Part shown: one piece after another, positions 1 to 12,059 of the stretch | Numbering within the stretch: position 1 is the stretch's first letter | How the letters are laid out: each line of letters begins with the position of its first letter | NCBI RefSeq assembly: GCF_963576675.1 | Contig: NC_088916.1 | Coordinates: 79,749,501-79,813,500, forward strand | Source of the DNA: Euphorbia lathyris | Taxonomy: Eukaryota; Streptophyta; Magnoliopsida; Malpighiales; Euphorbiaceae | Reading direction: 5' to 3' | Length of the DNA: 64,000 bases | Notes under the pieces: model-generated | Database searches by the model: none | Told to the model about the DNA's origin: nothing | What the model saw: only the letters and a program-made list of their open reading frames with translations | Position numbers and translations under genes: made by a program

Positions 1-544
1 TTTACAACCTTAATACAAAATTCTATTAATTATCAAAGGTTTAAGAAAAATTTAGCATAGGGCCCCCAAAAAGTTTAAGACGGCCCTGACTTAAAACTAT
101 TATATCACATCAAGCTTTAGTGTTGGCACGTTACTTTATGCGTCAGTACAGAATGTCAATTCACTAATACTATTTTGAAGAATTCAATGAGGTTTTTTGT
201 TTCTGTTTCGAGAAATTTCTATCAAAATTAATTATTCGTGACCTATACCCATATTTCGAAAAAAAAATTAGATACTTCCTTTATTAGTGTTGTTTTGGTT
301 TTTTTTTAATCAGTAGATTCTATATTCAATTAATTCTTATCTAAAATTAGATATATTCTTTATATAAATAAAATATATTTGTTATTATTTTTTTTTTAAA
401 TCTCTAAAATGAGACCATTAGATATAAAATGCTACATCAACTCTGGTCGTCGGTTCAATCCCAGTTCACACCGATTTTTTACTCTCCTATCGAACCAATT
501 GAGTTCGGACCGGACTCCTTACCGATTCCTAGTCGAACCAGTTC
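1..544. other. AT-rich intergenic DNA
   Basis: No coding region, RNA gene or repeat structure was recognised here. The stretch is A/T-rich with long homopolymer runs; short open frames near its right end are chance frames. Confidence 0.6.
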
Positions 545-553
545 GTTCGATCC

Positions 554-1192
554 AGGGGCGGAACCAGGGGGGTTGGGGTGGGCTCGAGCTCCAGCAGACC
601 GCCGGAGAATTGAGAAAAAAAATTTAGTAATGGTGTCTGGTAATATTTTGGAGAGAATTATATTGACTCTATGTAGTATTATTTCAATGTTTAAAGGTAG
701 ATGAGATGGTTACGGATGCTTATTTTTATTTGAGAGGTCCTATGTTCAACTCCCTCCAACCTTATTTTCGTTTAAAAAGTTTTTATTTATTTTAATTTTA
801 TTTTTCAATAATTATCATGTTACCATTATTAATTAAATGGACTCTTTATTTTTATTTTGATAACACTTTTGAATTCATTTTTAATATGTCTTTACCATTA
901 AAAAAAAATAAACATATTTAATATTCATTTTTATTATGTCTTTACGATAAAAAAAAAAGTAAACATGTTTAAATTTCTATTAGTTCTATGCTAGTTTTTT
1001 TAAAAAAATAATAACATTTTTATAGTTTTAATGTGTTGGAGGCTAAAAAAATTTTGCCCAGCCCTAACGGGCTGGACTTTGAAAATTTACCGTCAACTGC
1101 ACGGTCAATTTCGAATTTTTTTTTACGTTTTGATTTTTTTTTTACTAATATGTTTGAACCCCGAAATATCTGGGGTCCTGGTTCCGCTACTG
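554..1192. mobile_element. Mutator-like MITE, copy A (0.64 kb)
   Basis: The ends are inverted copies of GGCGGAACCAGG (left about 557, right read on the minus strand from about 1189). The element is flanked by a 9-bp direct repeat with one mismatch (GTTCGATCC at 545-553, GTTGGATCC at 1193-1201). A second copy in opposite orientation lies at 60928-61573. It shares the interior, including a segment around GACGGTAAATTTTCAAAGTC and the AAACATGTTTA motif. A 9-bp target duplication and long AT-rich interior without transposase fit a non-autonomous Mutator-like element. The superfamily is inferred from duplication length only. Confidence 0.75.
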
Positions 1193-1373
1193 GTTGGATC
1201 CAAGTTTGATAGCATTGATAAGAACTACCTGTCAACACAAAGGAAGACGAGATGAGGCAAACTCTAAAATGAGACCATTAGATATAAATTGCTGCGTCAC
1301 CCCACATGGCATACTTATATATACCACTAAATACTACACATATATTAATGCATATATGATCTAATTTTTAAGA

Positions 1374-1966
1374 GTTAAGGTGCAAAAATACCCCTAACGT
1401 TTTTTGTCAGGAGCAATTTTACCCCTAACGTCTAAAATGGTTCAGTTTTACCCCTAATATTTGTAGCCAAGAGCAATTTTACCCCTAACGTTGGTAATTT
1501 GGGTCAATTTCAGACACTATTATAAAACACATATATTTTTGTTCTTTATTTTGCACCAATTACATATCCATTCGTATTTAAAAAAAGGATTTCATGTTTT
1601 TTTGTAATTTAATAATAAAATTGGAAATTAATATTTATAAATTCGGTGAATTTTTTGATTTTTTTGATTTTTTTGTCTAATTCGTACAAAAGACGGTATA
1701 TTTTTTTATTTTTTTTATTTTTTCACATCCCAACATATGTTTGTGATTTGTTACTTATAAAATGACGTACGTGTGAAGTGTAGATGATAAGATTCATGAC
1801 CGAGAAGACAGTTTGATGAATTATTTCTCAAATTGATCCAATTTATCAACGTTAGGGGTAAAATTGCTCTTAGCTTCCAACGTTATGGGTAAAATTGCAC
1901 CATTTTAGACGTTATGGGTAAAATTGCTCCTGACCCAAAACGTTAGGGGTATTTTTGCACCTTAAC
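1374..1966. mobile_element. MITE with about 130-bp terminal inverted repeats
   Basis: The left arm starts GTTAAGGTGCAAAAATACCC and the right arm is its near-perfect inverse ending at 1966. Both arms are built from an internal subrepeat, ACCCCTAACGT, spaced about 35 bp apart. No transposase is encoded. The long subrepeated termini suggest a Mutator-like origin, but no clear target duplication was found. Confidence 0.7.
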
Positions 1967-2345
1967 CCATAAAAAAAATACAAAACTAAAAATTTGTCCG
2001 GTTTGTAAAAATAATTTTCTTTGTTTTTTAAACGGGTTTTGTACTTTACGAAATTTGATGTTAAAGGATTTGTGAGTAATTTTTTAGTTAAACAATAGTT
2101 GTTGTTTAGTTAATTTATAAAGTTAGACTTTATATTTTGTATAATTTGTAAAGTCGGTCTTTTTAATTGGTCCAAATCGCTTCCTTTTAAAGGTAAATAG
2201 TTACAACAATAATTTTTGACGGAATAACTGAGTTTGTAAACTGCACAAAGCACGGAATCTCTGTTTATAAACTTTTAAACAATTAATTTTTAGTATAACA
2301 GGTGTATTAAGATATCTTATATTGTATAATTATAAAACAAATATT

Positions 2346-2852
2346 GGGTTAATTTTAAATAAATGTAATGTGGTTTCACATTTTTACAGATTAGTATATG
2401 TGGTTTCATATTTTTACATATTAGTATATGTGGTTTGCAAAAAAAAAAAAAAAAAATTTGTATTGATTTTGTCAAATTTGGTCGATAATGACCTCGAAAT
2501 GAAAATTTTCAAGAATTAAAGTCATTTAGTATCATATTTACTATGAAACCAAATTTTTTATTTTTTTAAATCATCATTTTTTGGAGTTTTCTCTCTAAAT
2601 ATTAATTTTCTTTCTCATAAAAAACAAAACCTAAATAACATCAAATATGAAAATTTGAAGAATTAAAGTTGTTTAAAATATCATTTAATTCTTGAATTTT
2701 TTTATTTAGTGATCGTTATCGACCAAATTTGGCAAAATCAACAAAAAAAAATGAAACTTTTGCAAACCATATGGTCCGTTTGTAATAAAAAAAACTACAG
2801 ATACCAATCTGCAAAAATATAAAACCAGGTGGCATTTGTTTGAAATTAGCCT
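2346..2852. mobile_element. MITE with degenerate 46-bp inverted ends
   Basis: The left end (2346-2391) and right end (about 2806-2852) are inverted repeats at roughly three in four positions, both carrying a variant of ATGTGGTTTCACATTTTTAC. A direct repeat of the GTGGTTTCA..TTTTTACA unit follows the left end. Part of the interior (2520-2700) recurs at about 5080-5240. Confidence 0.55.
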
Positions 2853-3404
2853 AAAATCTTATAATATATTTTTCAGATCTAATTTCTATAAAGAAGACCA
2901 ATTTAATTTTTTAATCTATAAAGTGTTGGAAGCATAAAGGAACATAAAGTACATTTCAGTCAAAATCTCTAGATTAAGAAAGGGTTAATACATATACTTG
3001 TCTTTATATTTATCCATTTTAGCACATATAGCCCTATATTAAATAAACACATAAATATATCCTTGTATTTTTCCAATAACACCAAAAATGTCCTAATTTA
3101 ACAGACTTAATAACACCGTTAGTCTAGTCATCACACTGTTTACATAACACCAATTACCACATTCCATGTCACTAGTCTTGTAAGAAAAAGTCAAAAAATT
3201 TGTCTAAATATTTATTATTATTATTTGTTATAGAAAATAACAAGAAAGCGGCTTTGTTTCTCCATTTCCCCAGCACATCCTTCATTTGTCCCATAGTATC
3301 TGCAAAAGTTGAATTCATAAACTTATTTTCCCTCAATGGAGAAAAGCAAAATTCAATTCAAATGAACATAATTAGGATGGGATAAGAGCAAAATTCAATT
3401 CAAT

Positions 3405-3600
3405 TCATAACAGTGGCAGCAGCTCCTGAGATGGGAGTGGACTTGAAGAAGGAGGAGCCATGGAAACGTCACCCCAATTCTTAGAGGGAGGAGCAACGTC
3501 GTCGGGATCGAGCTTCGTGTAAGGAGCATAATACGTAGTATGAGGACTGTTGTCTTGGATTTTGTGGGAGTTTGTAGAAATTGGTTTCGTTTCCTCGACC
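3405..3600 (-). other. Possible captured coding fragment inside the Mutator-like element
   Basis: On the minus strand this stretch reads as an open, proline- and serine-rich peptide containing YYAPYTKLDPDDVAPP and a short tail ending at about 3408. Its composition differs from the surrounding AT-rich DNA. I do not recognise the parent gene with confidence. The location inside a Mutator-like element makes gene capture a reasonable reading. Confidence 0.3.
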
Positions 3601-4307
3601 ATCGGCTGACTGACTTTGTGTTGGAAAAATTGAATAAAATTATATATTAATTTATATACCAACAAACGCATCCTTTTATGAATAGTCGTGTTCGTACGTA
3701 AACAGTCGTGTCTGTCAGTGTACAGTCGTGTTCGTTCGTGAAAAGACATATCCTTTCGAGTTCTATTTATATAGAATGGATTGTCAAATTCATAGTTAGT
3801 TGGAAATGATGAAAAAAAAAACTATTGTTGAAGTTTTTCAAAATACTGTTTGTCTGTTCACATTGTTCTTGTTTTCCTACTCCGGTGATAACTAGGCTAC
3901 ACACGGTTTGAGTTCGCTTGCGTAATCTATTGTATCCTGGGAGACGATCGTCAATAGCAACGACATCGTCTTAAGGAAACTGCTAATACAGGATTTGTCT
4001 ATCTCTTTCCTTTTAATTTCCAGTTTTACTGTTTATATATTTTTCTGTGTTCGTTTTGTTTTTTTGGTTAATCACATCCAACATTTTTTAAGACAGACGT
4101 AATCGTTTGTCTAACATTCTTAAGACAGAATTACGTTTGTATAACACTTTGTTCCATGAGTTTCTCTGTTTGATCTGAGATTGATTTGTGGCATTTATGC
4201 ATCACCCATTTCCTAACGGTCCCAAGTTTCTTGATTTGGTGATGAAGAACATACTAGGGATTTAGATGTCTCTAATGGGTTATGGGATTTTAATATACCG
4301 ATGTCGA

Positions 4308-4421
4308 TCGATTTTAATACACAAACTCATCATCTCCAGTTCCCTTTCTACAGATCCGAAATTGTCGATTTCAATACACAAACTCATCATCTCCAGTTCC
4401 CCTTCTACAGGTCCGAAATTG
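4308..4421. repeat. Tandem duplication, 2 x 57 bp
   Basis: Two adjacent units, 4308-4364 and 4365-4421, both start TCGATTT(T/C)AATACACAAAC and end CCGAAATTG with about four differences. The duplication lies inside the Mutator-like element. Confidence 0.85.
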
Positions 4422-4735
4422 TCAAGGCAGCAGAGCAACATCATCTGAGCGGAGAGGATGAAAAGATGGGCAAGTGAAATGGCCGTGGATGATGAAGAAG
4501 GTGTTGAGGCTAAAGTTGTTGAGGAGGCTTACGTGTTACACCGTTATGTCAAATAAGTTTAATCTGTTAGATTAGGGTATTTTTGGTGTTATTGGAAAAA
4601 TATAAGGATATATTTATGTGTTTATTTAATACAGGGGTATATGTGCCAAAACAGACAAATATGTGTATTAACCCGATTAGTGTATTAACCCGATTAAGAA
4701 AATATTAACTTCCTTCAAAAAAAAAAAAAAAAAAA

Positions 4736-4935
4736 ATTAACTAACCCACGTGATAATTTTCATAATTAAATACACAAAAATTAATCAATTAATTAATATT
4801 TTGCATAAAAGGGTGAAAGAACACAAGTATATTTCAGTCAAAATCTATAGATTTCATGGATTAATTCTCTCAATATTAACTAACCCACATGATATTTTTC
4901 ATAATTAAATACAAAAAAATTAATTAATTAATGGG
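4736..4935. repeat. Direct repeat of about 60 bp, spaced 140 bp
   Basis: The sequence ATTAACTAACCCACGTGATA and the following 40 bases at 4736 recur with small changes at 4876. A further segment (about 4830-4855) resembles 2946-2975 just left of the Mutator-like element. Confidence 0.6.
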
Positions 4936-6168
4936 TAAAATAAAATAAAATAAAACTCTTATGCTTTCACGTTTTATCATACAGATATCTGAGGATTTTT
5001 TTTTTTGTCTAAACGATGAATGAAGTTTTCAGATAATCTTTTAGTTTGACACTATAAAAATAACCATTAACGACTTCAAAATTAGTACCATATTTACTAT
5101 GAAACCAAATTTTTTATTTTCTAAAATCAATTTTTTCGGAGTTTTCATTCACTTTCTTTCTCCTTACCACACCTAAATGGCCTCAAATTTTAAAAGTTGA
5201 AGAATTAAAGTTGTTTAGAATATCATCAATCTTTGATTTTTTTTTTTTAATTTTGAGGTCCTTGTTTTTAGCAAAGCGAAAAACCTCAATCATCTCTTGG
5301 TCGTAAAGAAAAACCTGTTTGGAAAAAAAAAAAACTTAAAGTTGAAGAATCCTGGAGCAGAGATGCAATCCTCGAAGGTATTAGAAAGTAGCAGACGTTG
5401 AAAGGAACCGGTACATTTAGTAAAAAAAATAGGTTTTTAATTTAATTTTTTTAACTGTGTAACATATTTAATTTTACCATGTCATTTTATCTAGGTGGAA
5501 ATTAGAAATTATTTATGTGCCACGTGTAAATTTTGTATTGGTGATTGTTGTCACATCATTGATAGATTTTAACACTGTTAACTTCTCATCTAATGTGGAT
5601 TGGATTTTATCTAATTGAATAGGTCAGGGGCTAAATGTGACAAAATAATAAGTCAGAAGTCAAGTGCACAAATTTTGGATAGATGAGGGGTCAAAAAGTG
5701 CTTTAAGCCACCGAGTTTATAGAATTAACCTTCTTCCTCCTCCTCCATGTGTTGCTCAAATCTTATTATTATTATTAGGATAAATAATTATAACGGCTTT
5801 GTGTTTTTACTTAACTCACAATCGATCATGTTATTATAAGGTCCTTAGGTTTTACCTTAATCAATTCTTTAGTCCCTTTATTTATTTTTATATATAAAAG
5901 TACAAAATTATCCCTAATAAAATAATTTATTTTCTAGTTTTCAAATTTAATGAAAATAGTTTTAATGAAGTTTGTGTCGTATATACACCGAAATTCTTGT
6001 ACTTATGAATATTAATTATAAAAAAAATATTTCTTGATCTCTTAAAAAATCACTTTTATAATTTTATATTATTTTACTCCAATTTTAATAATTTTACAAT
6101 ATTTATCATTCATTTTTATGACTAAATTCTACAATACTAAATTAAAAAATTATAATTATAAAAAAATT
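4936..6168. other. AT-rich intergenic DNA with MITE debris
   Basis: No gene was recognised. About 5080-5240 is a degraded second copy of the interior of the 2346-2852 element. The remainder is A/T-rich with long homopolymers. Confidence 0.5.
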
Positions 6169-6183
6169 AATAAAACAATTAAC
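6169..6183. repeat. LINE target-site duplication, left copy
   Basis: The 15-bp sequence AATAAAACAATTAAC is repeated exactly at 37029-37043. It lies next to the poly(A) end of the LINE (read as T14 at 6184-6197). The matching copy abuts the 5' end of the element 31 kb away. Confidence 0.95.
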
Positions 6184-6233
6184 TTTTTTTTTTTTTAGGA
6201 ACAGGAAAGGAAAAGACAAAAAACCCAGAAAAC

Positions 6234-6833
6234 CTAGCCTGGGATTAGCCTAGGGAAGCTAACCCCCACCACATCTTCCAAAAGAAAAGAGTGAAGATAA
6301 TAAGGAGGATAAGAAAATGTAGTGACGTCCATCATCCTCTCATGCCCAGCAGTCACCAAACGATCCGCTACCCGGTTCTGCTCTCTGAAGATATGGCTGA
6401 ACTTTATGAAATCAAATGAAGAGCAAAACCTTCTGATACCTTTGATAAGATTATGGCTATTTAAACAAATAGCATTTTTTTTCGGAAATCATTTTGTTAG
6501 CCTCAAGGTTATCAGATTCAACAATCAAATTCTTCAAACCCAGACTCATGGTAAGTTTAATGCCAGAAAAGATCCCCCAAAGCTCAGCCGAAAAAGGCGA
6601 ACCCAAACCCAGATTCTGAGTAAACCCAGAAACCCAAGCACCCCCATCATCTCTTAGAACACCTCCTGCCGATATCTTACCGTCCTTCAGACAAGATCCA
6701 TCAGTATTTAATTTCACCACTCCTTCCCTAGACCTGCACCAACCAAGGAGGTGAACAGTCTTCTTCTGGGTTGACCTCGCAAGAGAATCTCCTTTGAAGC
6801 TATCAGTAATGTTGAACATTTTTTCCGAGAAGA
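6234..6833 (-). pseudogene. LINE ORF2, RNase H domain (3' end of ORF2)
   Basis: Encodes the C-terminal RNase H of the LINE, which removes RNA from the RNA-DNA hybrid. Acidic residues expected of the family are visible: D in LNTDGS, E in AELWGI, D in VESDN and D in NRVADRL. The frame breaks at an eight-T run near 6474: upstream codons run to a stop at 6457, while the SHIFREQNRVADRL end lies in another frame that closes with TAG at 6234-6236. The domain would be complete apart from that slip. It continues from the inverted segment that ends at 6834. Confidence 0.85.
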
Positions 6834-7427
6834 ACTCTATTAAATTGGGAATAGAAACAGTTAAGGGGGATTGGATTTGGTCTAAATTTGACTCCTTTTT
6901 TAGTCTGGATACGCTCCTAAGGATTAGAGGGATGAAGATAAGTAACAGGGAGGAAGATAGGGATAGTCATTATTGGGCATTGACAAACAATGGGACGTAT
7001 ACCTGCAAATCCGCCTTTGAGGCTTTCAACCAAGATGGTACGGGTCCTCACTCTGAAGTTTGGAAAATCATTTGGGCTTTAAAAATTCCTTACCGCATTA
7101 GGAGCTTTCTGTGGCTTGGTGTTAAGGACAGGTTGCTCACTAACTCGGAGAGAAATAGACGTCATCTGGTGGATTCCGGCGCTTGCAGCAGATGCAGAGG
7201 GCATGTGGAAACTATTTGCCATGCTCTTAGGGACTGTACTAGAAGTAAAGAGGCGTGGAGAAAAGTTCTCCCTCACCACCTGCTTTCTACTTTCTTGGCT
7301 CACTCTGATCATGACTGGTTTATAGATGGAGTTAGTGGAAAGTTGTTGACTAACCTTGAGCATAGTGATATTTTCTTTGCTATTGTTTGTCACCAGATTT
7401 GGAAGTGGAGAAATGAGGAAATAGCGA
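6834..7427 (+). pseudogene. Inverted LINE segment encoding zf-RVT
   Basis: This 594-bp piece of ORF2 reads on the plus strand although the rest of the LINE is on the minus strand. It encodes the region between RT and RNase H, including SHYWALTNNGTYTCKSAFEA and a zinc-binding cluster CSRCRGHVETICHALRDC. Breakpoints lie at an inverted pentamer, GAAGA (6829-6833) and TCTTC (7428-7432). Flipping the piece back rejoins ORF2 in frame on both sides, and its length is a multiple of three. It is therefore an inversion of existing sequence, not a separate insertion. The open plus-strand frame running to 7600 is a by-product. Confidence 0.9.
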
Positions 7428-7920
7428 TCTTCCAATTGCGGATGTTACTAGGCGGCGGGGATCTACACACCTCTAATAAAGATTTGTCTCCAATCCAGAT
7501 GTCATTCCAGAAGCTGATGGATTTCCCATTCCCTACCTCCCAACCTATCCCAGAGCAAAACTCTGAAAACACAGAACTGAGGCCTTTCCAAAGAAAATAA
7601 CAATTGACAACTCTTTCCTTAGGGCCTCCAAAAATCTTATATTTTCTATATTTACCACAAAGGAGACGAACCCAAAGAGAAGAGGGGAGTTGCCACATTC
7701 TCCACATAAGCTTCATTAATAAAACTTTGTTATTATCTTTAGCTTGTCTGATCCCCAGGCCTCCCATGCTTTTAGGTTGGCAAACCTCCTTCCAAGGAAC
7801 AAGGTGGATCTTTTTCCCCTCCGCCGAGTTCCCCCAAAGGAAACGCCAATTGATCTTATCAAGATCCTTGAGAACAGGCTCCGACAATCTACAAGCTTGC
7901 ATAATATGATTAGGAGCTGC
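7428..7920 (-). pseudogene. LINE ORF2, C-terminal part of reverse transcriptase
   Basis: Encodes the thumb-like region after the RT palm, with INWRFLWGN, PKSMGGLGIR and a WEVGNGKSISFWNDIWIG block typical of plant L1 ORF2. It is the direct continuation of the RT segment that stops at 9619; the solo LTR at 7921-9618 sits between them. The 3' side joins the inverted zf-RVT segment at 7427. Confidence 0.9.
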
Positions 7921-9618
7921 TGTCACGTCCGTGTCTAAATTTCTATTGGGTATGTGATTTTTATTTGATGTTATAGAAAAAATTTGGGGTTAATTTGATG
8001 GGTTTATGTGTAAATTAAAAGTTTAGAGTAATTTGTAAAAGATTATATAAAGATGGAGGACCAAACTGGATATTCGCTAATATAGATATATATATAAGCG
8101 AAGAGGCGGGGGAGAGATAGGATCATTATCTGATTTTGTTTCTTTTCTTTTCTCTTTCTTCTTCTTTCCGTTTCTTCGTCATTTTTATCGTTCCTGAACC
8201 GTTTCTCCACCGTTTCTTTGATTTATGGAGATTCGACCGTCCGAATCACTCGAAATTGAAACTATAGTATCCTTATACATAGTTCTAAGTCCTAGCCGAA
8301 GAACTTTTGAGTTTCGGCAGTGTTTGGAGGGAAATGTCTTAGACAGAATTTAGAGGATAATCGATCGGGTGTATTTTCTTCAATTAGTAGCCAAGGTAAG
8401 TAACTATCAACTATATTTTGAGTTTTATGTATATAGATATATATATATATAATCAAAGAAGTTTCAGAAATTGATATTTTAGGGTTATGCAGGAATTTTA
8501 TAAAATTGGGGTTTTTCATGATTTTGCTTTTTATTGTGAAATTACGGTTCAAATGAAGCTATTGATTATGCTTCTATGTGAATTTCAGATTTTACTTGAT
8601 TATGTTGATTTAAGGCTTAATTTGGTTGATTTACATATATACATATATGTTTTTAGTTTCAATATATATCTATATTGAACAAAATGAATTTGATGATTTC
8701 TTACTAATTGTTTTTGGATTGAGAAATCCGTTGCGGTTATTGTTGTTATTATTTTGGATTGAAGTCCAACTATGATTTTTATGATACAAAAGGGCTAATT
8801 GAAGCCAAATGATTTATGGTTATGAAATAGTTTGGAATTTGATTGTGAAAGGAAATTTGAGCACATCACGATTTTATGATTTTATATCCATCGAGAGTTA
8901 TCCGGATCGGTGGTTTTATATTTGAAGACCATGTTCAGTGAGGGACATGGCCTGTGTACACAGTCTAAAGACCTATTGGGTATGGCAGCGAAGTGTTGGG
9001 TAAGACCATATGGGATAGGCAATGTTAAGAGACGTCTCGACTATATATGTGGTTATGGATTGATACTTAAGGGGAGAAACTCGAGGATGGATACAATGTT
9101 TTAAGTTCATTTGGATTATGTTTTCGGTTATGATTGATTTTGATATAAGGTTTTACGTTTGATTGAATACGAGTTGGTTTGATAAAACACTTATTTGATT
9201 ACAAGTTGGTTTGATAAAACATTTATTTGATTATGAATTGGTTTGATAAAACGTTTATTTATTTTGATTCGTTTTGACAAGATAAAGGTTTTGATTAAAT
9301 CCCTTTATAAATGTATATATGTAGCTATGTTAAGTAAAGTTGGTTTTTATAGCTGATAGTTTTTTACTGAGATTTTTGTCTCACGTTTTTAAATGTTTTA
9401 ATGTTTTTAGGTGAGAAAGTACATGAGATAGAGAATGTAACCGACTGATTAGGCGAGGTTTGGAAGTTGTTGCTTATTGTTAGAATTATGGTTAGAACTT
9501 TGGTATTGCAATTGTAATATAATGATATTTGGTTAAATTGGAGACTCCTAAGTATTGATTATGATCTTTCTATTTCACGCCCGATGCCGATTGAGGTCGT
9601 TTAGGATCGGGTGTGACA
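7921..9618 (+). mobile_element. Solo LTR (1.7 kb), probably Ty3/gypsy
   Basis: The insertion begins TGTCACG and ends GTGTGACA (TG..CA) and interrupts LINE ORF2 within a codon. It is flanked by GCTGC (7916-7920) and GCCGC (9619-9623), a 5-bp duplication with one mismatch. Removal restores the RT frame. No gag, pol, primer-binding site or second LTR is present, so it looks like the product of LTR-LTR recombination. A TATA-like AT block lies near 8085-8100. Superfamily assignment rests on the style of its ends and length and is tentative; orientation is a best guess. Confidence 0.75.
9161..9260. repeat. Triplicated 32-36 bp repeat inside the solo LTR
   Basis: Three adjacent units at 9161-9196, 9197-9228 and 9229-9260 share AGTTGGTTTGATAAAAC followed by RYTTATTT, with a few differences each. 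Confidence 0.85.
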
Positions 9619-12011
9619 GCCGCACAATTGACAGATTGAATCAAAGTAAGACGGCCAGCAAGAGAAAGAGTATTAGCTTTCCAAATGGCGCAATTCCCAC
9701 TAGTTTTTTCAATAGTCTCTTTGAAGGAAGCTTTAGAGACTCGATCGCTATGGAGAGGGACCCCCAGATACTTACCCAAAGAATTAGTCAAAGGAATACC
9801 AGATATATCACTTAACCTTTTGCAAACACTCTTGCTCATGTTTTTAGAACACAACATCCTGGATTTTTGGATATTGAGCTTTTGGCCAGAAGCAGCACAG
9901 AAACAGTTAAGGATGTCCATAACCACACCGATTTGCTCCTCATTCCCTTCCACAAAGATCATAACATCATCTGCGAAGAACAGATGGGTAATCGAAGGGC
10001 AGAACCTGTTGATGGACACAGGGTGGAAGGTTCCATTACCCACAGCCTCTTGGATCAGGTGAGACAACCTTTCCATATCAATAACAAATAAGAAAGGGCT
10101 CATAGGGTCCCCTTGACGTATGCCCCGGGAAGGAGTAAACTCCTCCGACATATCTCCATTGATCAGAACCTGAAAAACAGGAGAAGAAATGCAAACCTCG
10201 ATCAAACTCCTCCAGTTATCCGGGATGTCAGCTCTCTTCAGACTATCCAGAAGAAAATTCCAGTTTAAACGGTCATAAGCTTTCTCCAAATCCAGCTTAA
10301 GAGCCACAATACCTTTCCTACCTTTCTTAATTTTCATGGAGTGAACCATCTCCTGAGTAATAACGACATTATCCATCATTTGTCTTCCAGGAACAAAACT
10401 GCCTTGATTCTGGCTGATAATACCAGGAAGAATGCCCCGTATCCTATTAGCCACAATTTTTGTAATAGCTTTGTACAACACATTACACAGACTAATAGGC
10501 CTCATTTATAAAAAGGAGGAAGGTTTTTCAACTTTCGGAATCAAGACCAGAAGAGTTTTATTCACAAGCCTAATATCTTCAGTTCCACTAAAAACTCCTT
10601 TAATAAAACTATAAATACCTTCCTTCACGGTATCCCAATGTTTGTGGTAAAAACAGGCAGGAATACCATCAATCCCATGAGCTTTGGTGGCACCAATACT
10701 AGAGAAGGCCAGATCAATCTCTTTCTGGTCAATAGGATGGAACGCAACCCGAATCGTTTCCTCTTCCAAACTAGGGAACGTAGTCCTAGAAAGAGCTTTA
10801 TCCAGATCCACACTTTCTTCTTTGAATAAGTCTTTATAAAAATTAAGGGCCAAGCAACGAATGTCCTCATCCTCATAGACCCAGACTCCATTTGAATCTT
10901 TGATAGCATCAATCTGGTTCCTCTGCCTTCTAATAATAGTAGAAAGGTGGAAAAACCTGGTATTGCGATCTCCATCTTTAATCCAAGCCTTCCTTGATTT
11001 TTGAAACCAAAGAAACTCTTCCTGCCTCAATACAGCTTCTAATTCCTTCTGGAGAGATCTTAGAAGACAATTCAAACTATGATCAAATCTAATCTCCAAA
11101 TTGCGTTGAATGCCTTCGATTCTGCTCAAAAGTTTATTCTTCCTTCTAATAATATGGCCAAAGATATTTCTATTCCAAACCACCACACTCCTCTTAAACC
11201 CATCAGCAGCAAGGAGAATATTGGAGTGGGGCTGCCAATTATCCTGAACAAAGTTATTAAACTCAGGGTGAGATTCCCAGGCCACCTGGTACCTAAAAGG
11301 TCTATCCCCTCTAGGCCGACAGCTTTTAACAAATTTAAACAAAATAGGACAGTGATCAGAATGACGGAAAGGAAGATTAATCGCTTTCACTTCAGGAAAT
11401 CTACAGATAGCCGCAGTATTCGCATAAACTTTGTCTAAACGAACAAAGACATTATTTCACTTCCAAGTAAATTTATGACCAGCAGCTCCCAGATCTGAAA
11501 GCCCACATAAATCCATATTCTGTTTATGGTTTAGACACCTATTAACATAGTGGTTCCCACTCCCTCTTTGATCGCTCATAAGGGTAATATCATTAAAATC
11601 CCCTGCCACCAACCAAGCATCCAAAATACTTGTACTCATAGTATACAGAACCTCCCACAACCTTTTACGATTGGCCATGATAGGATCAACATAAACAAAG
11701 GTTATAAAGAAAGGTTTATTACTAGGATAACAAACTTTACTGTGAATAAATTGCTTATCCATACTGACAATGTTAATCTGAACTCGATCAGGCTTCCAGA
11801 AGAGCCAGATCCCCCCAGCCCGGCCAGTAGCCTCCGATCTGATACAATTCCAATTCCTAAACTTACTAGCCACCTCATCTGCTTTACTACCACTGATTTT
11901 GGTTTCCAGTAAAGCAAAACAAGAAGGGTTAAATTGTTTAACTAAATCTTTAACATGGATACGGGTAGCCTTTCTAGCCGCTCCTCTAACATTCTAGATA
12001 AAAATATCCAT
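9619..12011 (-). pseudogene. LINE ORF2, endonuclease and reverse transcriptase
   Basis: ORF2 starts at the ATG ending at 12011, 48 bp after ORF1. The N-terminal apurinic-type endonuclease shows NVRG, LLETK, AGDFND and SDHCP, which carry the usual N, E, D and H catalytic positions. The RT follows with RPISLCN, GSFVPGRQ, LDLEKAYDR, RGIRQGDPMSPFLF and the catalytic FADD. Three in-frame stops break it: TAG just before NVRG (a tryptophan position in relatives), TGA at about 11457 after HKFTWK (again likely tryptophan), and TAA at 10506 just before MRPISLCN. Two of the three are simple G-to-A changes on the coding strand. Inactive copy. Confidence 0.93.
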
Positions 12012-12059
12012 CAAAAAGGCAGACTACTGACCACGGGCCCAACACCCTAAACCATGTAC

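Larger units (their letters stand above)
2982..4691. mobile_element. Non-autonomous Mutator-like element, 1.7 kb
   Basis: The arms are about 135 bp, left starting GGGTTAATACATATACTTGT and right its inverse ending TTAACCC at 4691. A perfect 10-bp duplication GATTAAGAAA flanks it (2972-2981 and 4692-4701). The terminal 17 bp at the right end are repeated (TGTGTATTAACCCGATT then TGTATTAACCC). The interior is less AT-rich than the arms and no transposase is seen. The GC-richer interior could be captured host sequence, as in Pack-MULEs; this part is inference. Confidence 0.8.

Noticed and set aside
6794..7600. A plus-strand zinc-finger/RT-like gene
   Set aside because: It is the inverted part of LINE ORF2; the frame fits the minus-strand LINE exactly when turned round, and the tail after 7427 is antisense of RT.
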